A stretch of 64,000 nucleotides of DNA from Lithobates sylvaticus (Eukaryota; Chordata; Amphibia; Anura; Ranidae). The position numbers were made by a program, and so were the translations under genes. The stretch covers positions 2,069,561 through 2,133,560 of the forward strand of contig CM053030.1 of NCBI GenBank assembly GCA_028564925.1, in the 5' to 3' direction. This document shows, one piece after another, positions 22,845 to 32,765 of the stretch; position 1 is the first letter of the stretch, and the number at the start of each line of letters is the position of its first letter. The notes beneath the pieces are model-generated. The model saw only the letters and a list, made by a program, of their open reading frames with translations, was not told the origin of the DNA and did not search any database.

Positions 22845-23154
22845 GTAAGTGTGGGGTCAGTGTATGCTGGGGGGGGGTTGTGTGTGGTGGGTGTGGGGGG
22901 TGTCTGTGTATGTTGGGCATTTGTGTGAGGTGGGTGTGTATGGCAGGGGGTGTCTGTGTATGCTGAGGGCTGTGTGAGGTGGGGGTGGGTGTGTATGGCA
23001 GGGGGTGTATGTGTATGCTGGGGCTTCTGCTGAGGCAGGCCTCTGTTCTGGAGAGTGTAGCGGTCAGGCGGTGAGGAATTGTGGGGTTAGGTATGTGAGG
23101 CTCCATTTTAGAGAAGCAAGGAGATGCATGCTCATTTCCACCAACCTATAGAGC
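22845..23154. other. G/T-rich intron segment after the stop codon
   Basis: Starts with the donor GTAAGT at 22845. It is dominated by GTGTATGCTGGGG and TGTGTGGGGTGGG tracts on the plus strand. No exon is visible. Confidence 0.5.
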
Positions 23155-24170
23155 ACTGATCTGAAATTTCCCTCCCAGGTTATAAGCACATTCCTATTGG
23201 CCCCGATTTATTATAATGTGGGGCTCTGATCCTGGCAGCAGAATGTTGACATCCTGTAAATTTTGGCCTCGCAGAACAAAAGCCGTTTTTATATAGACTC
23301 CCACATGGAGTAGCCGGCTATAACTCTCCTTGGCTTGGCCAAACTCAGAAGAAGCCAGATGTCCTTCTCCTTGGCCAAACTCGGGAGTAGGGACCGATCC
23401 CTCGCGGCTACAATGAATTGTCGGGTCCCGGCAATATAGATAAAAATCATTGAAAAAAAAAGAGCATGGGACCCCCCCACCACCAGACCCCCCCCGCCCA
23501 CCCCCCACCCCCCCCACCCCCCCCCCCCCCCGCCCCCCCCCCACCAGTCCATTACCAGGCCCTTTGGGTCTGGTGTGTAAATTAAGGGGAAACCTACGCC
23601 AAATAAAAAAAATTTTGTGGGGGGCCCCCCAAAATCCATACCAGACCCCATGTTGATGGGGACAAGGGCCTCCTCTCCACAACCCTTGCCCGGTGGTTGT
23701 TGGGGGGTCTGTGGGCAGGGGGCTTATCGGAATCTGGAAGTCCCCTTTAACAAGGGAACACCCAAATCCCCCCCCCCCCCAATGTGAATTGGTAAGGGTA
23801 CATTGTACCCCTGTCACTTTGGGACAAGTCCTTTCAAAGTGCGACTGCGCTGAAAGCTGAAAATTGGTCTGGGCAAGAAAGTGCCTGTATTGAAGTGGTT
23901 AAAATCACTGCTCCCGAAAAAAAACGTCAGTTTTTTAGTTTTAAAAAAAAAACTTTTTTTTTTTTTTTTGCATTGATACATGTCCCCTGGGGCAGGACCC
24001 GGGTCTCCAAACACTTTTTATGACAATAACTTGCATATAAACCTTTAAAATTAGCACTTTTGATTTTTCATGTTCGTGTCCCATAAACTTTAACTGGACA
24101 AATTTTTTGCCTGTTCGCAAGTTCTGGTGCAAACCGAACCGGGGGGGGGTGGGGTGTTCGGCTCATACTT
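23155..24170. mobile_element. Interspersed repeat of ranid type
   Basis: Contains phrases I recognise from repeated ranid genomic sequence: GGGTCCCGGCAATATAGATA, AAAATCACTGCTCCCGAAAA, TGTCCCCTGGGGCAGGACCC and CACTTTTTATGACAATAACT. Long C-runs interrupt it (about 23466-23545). Family and boundaries are not clear from sequence alone. No coding capacity was seen. Confidence 0.5.
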
Positions 24171-24174
24171 ACTC

Positions 24175-24640
24175 GGGAGTAGCTCCATGTCCCTCTCCTC
24201 AGCCAAACTCGGGGTTAGTCGGGCTTCACTCCTTGGCCTCGCCAAACTCGGGGTTAGTCGGGCTTCACTCCTTGGCTTTGCAAAACTCGGGGTTAGCCAG
24301 ACGTCACCCCTTGGCCTCGCCAAACTCGGGGTTAGTCGGGCTTCACTCCTTGGCCTCGCCAAACTCGGGGTTAGCCAGACGTCACCCCTTGGCCTCGCCA
24401 AACTCGGGGTTAGCCGGGCGTCACTCCTTGGCCTCGCCAAACTCGGGGTTAGTCGGGCTTCACTCCTTGGCCTCGCCAAACTCGGGGTTAGTCGGACGTC
24501 ACTCCTTGGCCTCGCCAAACTCGGGGTTAGTCGGACGTCACTCCTTGGCCTCGCCAAACTCGGGGTTAGTCGGACGTCACTCCTTGGCCTCGCCAAACTC
24601 GGGGTTAGTCGGGCTTCACTCTTCGTGGCTCAGCCAACCA
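24175..24640. repeat. 39-bp minisatellite seeded from the flanking repeat
   Basis: About 11 copies of CTTGGCCTCGCCAAACTCGG plus GGTTAGTCGGGCTTCACTC. Single degenerate relatives of the unit (TTGGCCAAACTCGGGAGTAG) lie in the adjoining interspersed repeat near 23330-23400, and others flank the array near 24190 and 24645, suggesting the array grew from that sequence. Confidence 0.93.
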
Positions 24641-25597
24641 TCACTTTCCATGGCTTGGTCAAACTGAGAAGTAGCCAGATAATGATATTCAAGAACTGTC
24701 TGTGTTGTGTGATTGGATGGTATTAGGTCGGTCTGTATCATGATGGGATTCTCCTTGTCTGTGATGTGATTGGGTCGTAGTCCTACCATGTTCTCATGTC
24801 TTCCCATTGTTCCTTGCAGGTCCCTTACTGATCGATCAAAGATGTTCTTCATATATATGGGACATGGTGCTGCTCCTGATGGCCACCAGAACTGTGCTGG
24901 GCGTTGGGCCGCTCTCTGCGGAGAGTCGCCCGGCTGGTCCCTACATGTATTATTATTATTATTTTTATATCAGACGTTGGTGCATGGCCACACCCCATGC
25001 CGCTTCTACAGAGAGACTACGTTTTATGTCGCTGATTTTTGGATAAGCTAATTGTAAAGGAAGAATATAGAGATATTTATTATTTCCAGTGTTAATATTG
25101 ATCTGCTGCCCTCATTCAGAATGTCTTTGCCCTCAGTGGGGGGTCCATATTACCCCGTGTGACCCCCTGCATTGGACCCCCCACAAAAGACTGTGCCGCC
25201 TGCTGAGGGTTTCCAGCTGCTTTCATATCGGTGTTCCCGCCCTCCAAGCTCTGCGTTGCCGGCACTCCACCCATATCTGTAATATTACTTCATTGCAGAC
25301 CGCGCTAGAATCGATGGCGGGATCCGGAGAGGTGGAGGGCGTTGGCTGTACACGGAGGGGGATTTGTGCTTCCAAAGTGCCTTGTGGACATGAGGAGCGG
25401 ATCGGAGGACGCCACTGCTTCACCCATATTTCATGTGCTGCTCATACGGCTGCCTCTAGGGGGCATCACAGCACCCTCCTGCAGGCTGCACTTCCCCTTA
25501 TCGCTGGATGTGATCCCAGTTTTATAGTCACTACATCTGTCCTGTGGATTCTGCTCATTTCCAGCCAAGAACCTAGATCAGGCATCAGCAGGAAATT

Positions 25598-27190
25598 TTA
25601 CAGGTGGCAGTGGGGAGTACATGGTGCAGAGTTCAGAAGGGAGGATGGGGCAGAGAGCAGCAACGGTGGGCGGCTGGGTACATGGTGCAGAGTTCAGATG
25701 GGAGGATGGGGCAGAGCGCGGCAGCGGTGGGCGGCTGGGTACATGGTGCAGAGTTCAGAAGGGAGGATCGGGCGGAGAGCGGCAGCGGTGGGCGGCTGGG
25801 TACATGGTGCAGAGTTCAGAAGGGAGGATCGGGCGGAGAGCGGCAGCGGTGGGCGGCTGGGTACATGATGCAGAGTTCAGATGGGAGGATCGGGCAGAGA
25901 GCGGCAGCGGTGGGCGGCTGGGTACATGATGCAGAGTTCAGATGAGAGGATCGGGCAGAGAGCGGCAGCGGTGGGCGGCTGGGTACATGGTGCAGAGTTC
26001 AGAAGGGAGGATCGGGCAGAGCGCGGCAGCAGCATTGGGCGGCTGGGTACATGGTGCAGAGTTCAGAAGGGAGGATCGGGCAGAGCGCGGCAGCGGTGGG
26101 CGGCTGGGTACATGGTGCAGAGTTCAGAAGGGAGGATGGGGCAGAGCGCGGCAGCGGTGGGCGGCTGGGTACTTGGTGCAGAGTTCAGATAGGAAGATCG
26201 GGCAGAGCGTGGCAACAGCGTTGGGCGGCTGGGTACATGGTGCAGAGTTCAGATAGGAAGATCGGGCAGAGCGCGGCAGCAGCGTTGGGCGGCTGGGTAC
26301 ATGGTGCAGAGTTCAGAAGGGAGGATCGGGCAGAGCGTGGCAGCAGCGTTGGGTGGCTGGGTACATGGTGCAGAGTTCAGATGGGAGGGTGGGGCAGAGC
26401 GTGGCAGCAGTGGGCGGCTGGGTACATGGTGCAGAGTTCAGAAGGGAGGATCGGGCAGAGCGGGGCAGCGGTGGGCGGCTGGGCACATGGTGCAGAGTTC
26501 AGAAGGGAGGATCGGGCAGAGAGCGGCAGCAGTGGGCGGCTGGGTACATGATGCAGAGTTCAGATGGGAGGATCGGGCAGAGAGCGGCAGCGGTGGGCGG
26601 CTGGGTACATGGTGCAGAGTTCAGAAGGGAGGATCGGGCAGAGAGCGGCAGCAGTGGGCGGCTGGGTACATGGTGCAGAGTTCAGAAGGGAGGATCGAGC
26701 AGAGAGCGGCAGCGGTGGGCGGCTGGGTACATGGTGCAGAGTTCAGAAGGGAGGATGGGGCAGAGTGCGGCAGCGGTGGGCGGCTGGGTACTTGGTGCAG
26801 AGTTCAGATAGGAAGATCGGGCAGAGCGTGGCAACAGCGTTGGGCGGCTGGGTACATGGTGCAGAGTTCAGATAGGAAGATCGGGCAGAGCGCGGCAGCA
26901 GCGTTGGGCGGCTGGGTACATGGTGCAGAGTTCAGAAGGGAGGATCGGGCGGAGCGCGGCAGCGGTGGGCGGCTGGGTACATGGTGCAGAGTTCAGAAGG
27001 GAGGATCGGGCGGAGCACGGCAGCGTTGGGTGGCTGGGTACATGGTGCAGAGTTCAGAAGGGAGGATCGGGCGGAGCGCGGCAGCGTTGGGCGGCTGGGT
27101 ACATGGTGCAGAGTTCAGAAGGGAGGATGGGGCAGACCGCGGCAGCGGTGGGCGGCTGGGTACATGGTGCAAAGTACAGATGGGAGGATG
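25598..27190. repeat. 61-bp minisatellite
   Basis: About 26 copies of GGGTACATGGTGCAGAGTTC, AGAAGGGAGGATCGGGCAGA, GCGCGGCAGCGGTGGGCGGCT. Copies alternate between GCAGCGGTGGG, GCAGCAGTGGG and GCAGCAGCGTTGGG, in blocks that repeat the same order (compare 26160-26420 with 26780-26930). It lies in the probable atg9b 3' UTR. Confidence 0.95.
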
Positions 27191-28156
27191 GCAATAAGGG
27201 GTACATGGTGCAGTTGGGCAGTGGGATGTGTGCTGTGTGTGTGTGGGGGTGCTGGGAGGGGGGGGGGTGCAGGGTTCACATGGGAGGATGAGGATAGCAA
27301 TGGCTGTAGGGGGGGGTACATGGTGCAAAGTACAGATGGTGAGATGAGGCTGTACGGAGGAGGATGATGATGATGATGATGATAAGGGGTTCATAGTTCA
27401 GATGGGAGGATGAGGATGGGGGGTGCACTGGAGGCTGCAGCGAGGACGGTTGGAAGGTGCAGATGTAAGGAGGAGGCTGGATAGAGTATGATGGAGGCAG
27501 TACAGAGGATGACGGGAGGTCCCCGCCTCTAGTAAATTGTTCAGGATTTAGGGCGGAGGCGGTGCAAAGGAAGACTGCTCTCCCTACAATCGGGAGCCTT
27601 GATTTACTAAGCTATAACACGGCTCTCACTGCTGACAATAGATCGCCATGGTAACGATCGTTAAGGCTTTGTGAATTGAGCCCCGCGCTGTGATTGGGGG
27701 AGGACTTGATTGCCAGGAATGTAATCCGCTGGCGGTATGGACCCTTCATCATCTGGGACCTCGTGGGCGGAGCCATTTGGTTTTTATTTCAGAGGCTGGA
27801 GCCTCTGTGAGGTGACAGAGAGCAGAATTCACAGGCCAAGACCCATCCGGACAACGAGCGCACCCCCTGCCTGGGGGGGGTCCTCTGCTTAGTAAATACA
27901 ACTAACGGTGTAAGTGTTACACATCTGGTGCTCTGAGATTCCCGGCTCCCTCCCAGCATGCCCTGCCTGCCCCAGCCTGGGGGCCCATATCCGAGACAGA
28001 CTGTACACCATAATCTGGGGGTTCAGCTCTGGCACTTCCCCCCCCCCCCCTCCGATATTAGTGCCAAGATATGTGACCAGATCCCAGGCGGGGGCAGCGT
28101 TTTACAGCACACCGAGCCGTGTGTGGTGGGGCACCGCGGGGGCGGGCTCTGACTGA
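27191..28156. other. Mostly single-copy sequence, probable 3' UTR
   Basis: G-rich at the left (27230-27420, including a short GAT microsatellite near 27363), then mixed sequence of moderate GC with a C-run at about 28039-28050. No gene is recognised. Confidence 0.4.
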
Positions 28157-28162
28157 AATAAA
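28157..28162 (+). promoter_or_regulatory. atg9b: Candidate atg9b poly(A) signal
   Basis: AATAAA in GAAATAAATGTTTACATAC, followed within 50 bases by a T-rich stretch (28197-28210). It is the first convincing plus-strand hexamer after the stop codon. Confidence 0.5.
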
Positions 28163-28429
28163 TGTTTACATACTTGTACAGAAGAACCGCCTCTGTTTCT
28201 TTTTTTTTTCCCACATACATGTTCTCTGTTACCTTCATATTGTTGGTGGGGCTGACTATCGGCACATGATAGGTGCTCGCCCTTCTGGGATCTACCGCCT
28301 GAAAATTCCATCTGCGCTGTGGTGTTTTTTTTTGTTTTGTTTTTTTTTTAACTGCAACAAGCTTTGTTTGTACTGGACCAGGTCACTCAGACATGTCCAC
28401 CTCTGAACTGTTTCACCCACAATATAGAC

Positions 28430-28515
28430 TAAGGCAAAATGCGTCAGCCGTAGCATTGGGTCTGGTGTGGAGGGACATGTCTTGGTGACCTAATAAAGCT
28501 TGTTGTGGTTAAAAA
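28430..28515 (+). mobile_element. Short retroposed-looking module with A-tail
   Basis: GCAAAATGCGTCAGCCGTAG begins a stretch that ends in TAATAAAGCTTGTTGTGG and a run of 13 A. The AATAAA plus A-tail makes it look like a retroposed 3' end. The GCGTCAG/CGAAACGCG phrase recurs in frog repeats (compare 9270 and 50825). Confidence 0.45.
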
Positions 28516-29082
28516 AAAAAAAATAGTGCAGCTGGAATTTTCACAGATCCGATCCCCAGAATGAAGACTTGACTGTGTGCGCACATCTGCGTCTCCATCT
28601 TTAACTCCACATTTTAGAGTTTATAAATCTGATATTAACGCAAAACCACTCTTACCCGGGGTACAGCTTCCACCCTCCTCCGACAGCATTTATAAAAAAA
28701 AAAAGGATGCCCAGCCTCCTCGGGGGAGGAGTTTATCCTGGAGGGCGGCACCTGCAAACAATAACCGTGTCATAGAACCTACATCTATAGGCTTGGAATA
28801 AAATAACGGAGGGGGGCGGGGCAAGGAAAGCGCTCTCTCTCACTTTCTGTGTCCGCAACTTCCCCGACCTTTCTGGGGGTGTCCACCATTATCCGTGGTA
28901 CCAAATTTGTAACCAGAACCTTCTACCAGCATTTTCTTTCAATCAAAGTAAATTAAACGGGGTCACTTATCCGGCGTTTCAATCTACATTGGGGTTAATT
29001 ATCCTTAATAAAAGTTGGTGAAACCAGCAGCAACTTTATTAAAACAAAACGTTATAATCCATAAAGTTCATTCTGGAAAAAT
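28516..29082. other. Unassigned sequence left of the palindrome
   Basis: No exon, array or transposon ends are supported. It contains an A-run at 28694-28704 and an AT-rich right end (TTAATTATCCTTAATAAAAG near 28995). Confidence 0.3.
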
Positions 29083-29214
29083 CCTTAATAAGGCAAAGCG
29101 GCGCTTCCTAATAATATGTTGTACGCCGTTCGATGACAATCATGAAAAAACACCCAGTGAGACCACGCCGATCAAAGTGCTCGGTTCATGGAAAATCGTC
29201 CGGTGTATAGAGAA

Positions 29215-30187
29215 TCCACCTTCACCGCACCACGTGGTTCCACCCCCCCCCCCCACCCTCACCGCACCGCGTGGTTCCACCCCCCCACCTTCACTGCACC
29301 GCGTGGTTCCACCCCCCCCACCTTCACCGCACCGCGTGGTTCCACCCCCCCCACCTTCACCGCACCGTGTGGTTCCACCCCCCCCCCCCTTCACCGCACC
29401 GCGTGGTTCCACCCCCCCACCTTCACCGCACCACGTGGTTCCACCCCCCACCTTCACCGCACCACGTGGTTCCACCCCCCACCTTCACCGCACCACGTGG
29501 TTCCACCCCCCCACACCTTCACCGCACCGCGTGGTTCCACCCCCCCACCTTCACTGCACCACGTGGTTCCACCCCCCCTCCCACCTTCACCGCACCGCGT
29601 GGTTCCACCCCCCCACCTTCGCCGCAGCGCGTGGTTCCACCCACCTTCACCGCACCGCGTGGTTCCACCCCCCCACCTTCACCGCACCGCGTGGTTCCAC
29701 CCCCCCCACCTTCACCGCACCGCGTGGTTCCACCCCCCCCACCTTCACCGCACCGCGTGGTTCCACCCTCACCGCACCGCGTGGTTCCACCCCCCCCACC
29801 TTCACAGCACCGCGTGGTTCCACCCCCCCACCTTCACAGCACCGCGTGGTTCCACCCCCCCCCACCTTCACCGCACCGCGTGGTTCCACCCCCCCCACCT
29901 TCACCGCACCGCGTGGTTCCACCCCCCCCCCACCTTCACCGCACCGCGTGGTTCCACCCCCCCCCCCACCTTCACCGCACCGCGTGGTTCCACCCTCCAC
30001 CTTCACCGCACCGCGTGGTTCCACCCTCCACCTTCACCGCACCGCGTGGTTCCACCCCCCCACCTTCACCGCACCACGTGGTTCCACCTTCACCGCACCA
30101 CGTGGTTCCACCCCCCCACCTTCACTGCACCACGTGGTTCCACAAGCCCCCCCCCCACCTTCACCGCACTACGTGGTTCCACCCCCC
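29215..30187. repeat. ~31-bp minisatellite, left arm of palindrome
   Basis: About 31 copies of CACCTTCACCGCACCGCGTG plus GTTCCACCCCC, with the C-run varying from 3 to 10. It is the reverse complement of the longer array at 32766-34852. Confidence 0.96.
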
Positions 30188-30519
30188 TAGGAATCGCACT
30201 TATTAAAAATATGTCTAAACACACATTGGATATGTAATGCCCAACCAATAATATCAAGGGATCGTCTTCCAGGATATCTCAATTCACCAGGGCGATGGAT
30301 CGGTGCCCTCCAATCCACATTCATCTCATTCACGTAATCATACGAAGTTCCAATCGGCTCAAAGGAAAACAATCCTCATAGCGGACCTTCGATCGTCCCA
30401 ACGTCAGGGGGGTGCAGTGCTCAAAGTACGCCGTTCCCCATCTTCTGCTGATCGTATCCCTGAGTTCCATGGGTTTCAGGTCCGGCCACCAGCTTCTCTC
30501 CGATCGATGGTTCCTGTAC

Positions 30520-30657
30520 CAGGGGGTCTCAGACTGGCGCTCCTCCAGCCATGAGGCCTTGCAATGCTGCCAGTTACAATCATGACTCCCTCAGGCAAAG
30601 GCATGATGGTACTTGTAGTTCTGCAGCAGCCGGAGGGCCACCAGTTTGAGACCCCTG
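30520..30657. mobile_element. 138-bp hAT-like MITE in left arm
   Basis: Terminal inverted repeats CAGGGGGTCTCAGACTGG and CCAGTTTGAGACCCCTG. The corresponding place in the right arm (near 31132-31145, reading GGTCACAGGACCCATCG) has no insert, so it is an uninserted reference for this site. Flanking duplication is no longer clear. No coding capacity. Confidence 0.8.
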
Positions 30658-31194
30658 TGACAGCATCCAGCCAGCAAGGTCAGCCGCCTCCTATAGCTTT
30701 GAGGTCGTTGCTTTTGGTAGAAAAATATCATTACCAATCTGTAGACACCAAATACCCCTCAGGCCACATGCACCCTGGGCCACATGCACCCTGGGCCACA
30801 TGCACCCTGGGCAGGGAGCGTTTTGGTGCCGGCAAAAGGCCCAGATCTGAACTGAATGGCTGCTATGGATCTGCCCACTCCTGTGTGGTGTCAATCAACA
30901 GCCAGTTGGAACTGATGGCTACCTGGCTGTTGATTGGCAGCATTCAGGAGTGGGCAGATCCATGGCAGCCATTCAGTTCAGATCTGGGCCTTTTGCCGGC
31001 ACCAAAACGCTCCCTGCCCAGGGTGCATGTGGCCTGAGGGGTATTTGGTGTCTACAGATTGGTAATGATATTTGTCTACCAAAAGCAACGACCTCAAAGC
31101 TATAGGAGGCAGCTGACCTTGCTGGCTGGATGCGGTCACAGGACCCATCGATCGGAGAGATGCTCGTGATCGTGCCTGGAACACAGGGATACTA

Positions 31195-32501
31195 AAGCCT
31201 CGTACACTCGATCGGATTTTCCGCAGACAAAACCTCGGACTTGTGTCCGAAGGCGTGTGACTGGATTTTGTCTTGCATACAAACGACAAGGAATTGTCGG
31301 CCAACAAACACGAACGTAGTGACGTACTATGTGTTTTTTCAGATCTTTAGCGCCACCCTTTGGGCTCCTTCTGGTAATTTCGTGTTAGTGGAAGTTTGGT
31401 GAGTGTTGATTTGCGCTTTTCAGTTTGCGCTTTTCATTTCGTGCTTTTCAGTTCGTCAACCAGACAAGTTGCGGAATTGGAGGAGATGACGTGTTATTCA
31501 TTATTGGCCTTGGAGTTTATTGCTTTGACCCAAGTCCAGTCCGGGAACAGGAGGAGGAGGAGGAGTTCTTGGACCAGAAATTGGTTGCTTTATTCATGGT
31601 GACCAATTATGTCATATGCCTTTGCTGCGGGAGCTCCAGGAGAATAATCCGGATGATTTTCGGGAATTATCTCCGGATGACGGACCCCCTGCTTTCCCCA
31701 ACTCTTTGCATTACTGACCCCCTATATTAAGAAGCAGGACACATGCATGAGGCTTTTATTTATTTTTTGATTGAATAATAATGATTTGATTTGGTATATT
31801 TTTGGATACATAAAATGCACTTTTGGATAAGTTCTATTGGCAGATTTCATGTCTAATTTTATTTTGTTTTCTTTTTTTAATGCACAATAAAATAATTGTG
31901 TAGAATAATACTTGGCTCTGTGTTTTACTTCAAATGACAGTTTGGGAGTCGCCAGTTACATTTAAAAAAAAATACAATGTAACATTAACAAGAGACTTTG
32001 ATCTTAAAAACTACAGGATAATAATGGTGAGTGGTAACTTGCCCAAATAAAAACATAATAATATTATTCTTGATATCACTAGAAAAAAAAAGCCTTTGAA
32101 AATTAGTTTGCCATAACTCCATCAGTATCACCAGCAAAGCAGCTCCATTATTATCCCATTATAGAAGAAGAGAATTGTGCGCTGCATTTCCACATTTCAG
32201 AATTTGCCGCGCCACGAATGTTAATTCTCCATTACGAACACGAGTTTACAAGACCGACCGCTTCCGGCTCATCCTTGCTTCCGAGCATGCGTGTTTGTAC
32301 TTTTGGACTTGTGTACACACGCTCGGAAAATCTGGCAACACACATTTGTCCGTGGAAAATTTTAAAACCTGCCATCCAACATTTGTCCGCGGAAAATCCG
32401 GCAACAATTGTCCGATGGAGCGTGCACACGGTCGGATTTTCCACCAACAGCCTGTCGTCGAACATTTCCCGTCGGAAAGTTTGATCGTGTGTACGAGGCT
32501 T
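31195..32501 (+). mobile_element. Harbinger-like DNA transposon remnant in right arm
   Basis: Ends are inverted: AAGCCTCGTACACTCGATCG at left and CGATC-type GTGTACGAGGCTT at right, with TA on each side. The left arm of the palindrome has the uninserted site (GGGATACGATCAGCAG near 30453). Near 31625-31745 the plus strand encodes scattered pieces (LLRELQENNPDDFR, NYLRM, LTPYIKKQDTCMR) that resemble the N-terminal part of PIF/Harbinger transposases, but in different frames and without the catalytic core. A flanking TA is unusual for Harbinger (normally TWA), so the superfamily rests on the peptide pieces. Confidence 0.7.
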
Positions 32502-32765
32502 TACAGCATAAGATGGAGAACGGCGTACTTTGAGCACTGCACCCCCCTGACGTTGGGACGATCGAAGGTCCGCTATGAGGATTGTTTTCCTTTGAGCCGA
32601 TTGGAACTTCGTATGATTACGTGAATGAGATGAATGTGGATTGGAGGGCACCGATCCATCGTCCTGGTGAATTGAGATATCTTGGAAGACGATCCCTTGA
32701 TATTATTGGTTGGGCATTACATATCCAATGTGTGTTTAGACATATTTTTGGTAAGTGCGATTCCC

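Larger units (their letters stand above)
24820..28180 (+). other. atg9b: Probable terminal 3' UTR exon of atg9b
   Basis: A good acceptor (TTGTTCCTTGCAG, ending 24819) can pair with the GTAAGT donor just after the stop codon. No long coding frame with recognisable similarity follows. The first AATAAA with a plausible T-rich downstream element lies at 28157-28162. The UTR would contain a 61-bp minisatellite. This is inference from splice and poly(A) signals, without transcript data. Confidence 0.45.

Noticed and set aside
25598-27190. Possible repeat-protein gene (GGWVHGAEFRRED repeats).
   Set aside because: All three plus frames are open in the 61-bp array. No similarity; probably UTR or intergenic.
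28492-28497. AATAAA as the atg9b poly(A) signal.
   Set aside because: It belongs to a module with its own encoded A-tail, more likely a retroposed sequence. 28157 is nearer and in better context.
31425-31730. A 101-codon open frame as a host gene.
   Set aside because: It overlaps decayed Harbinger-like transposase pieces in other frames and lies inside a TIR-bounded element.
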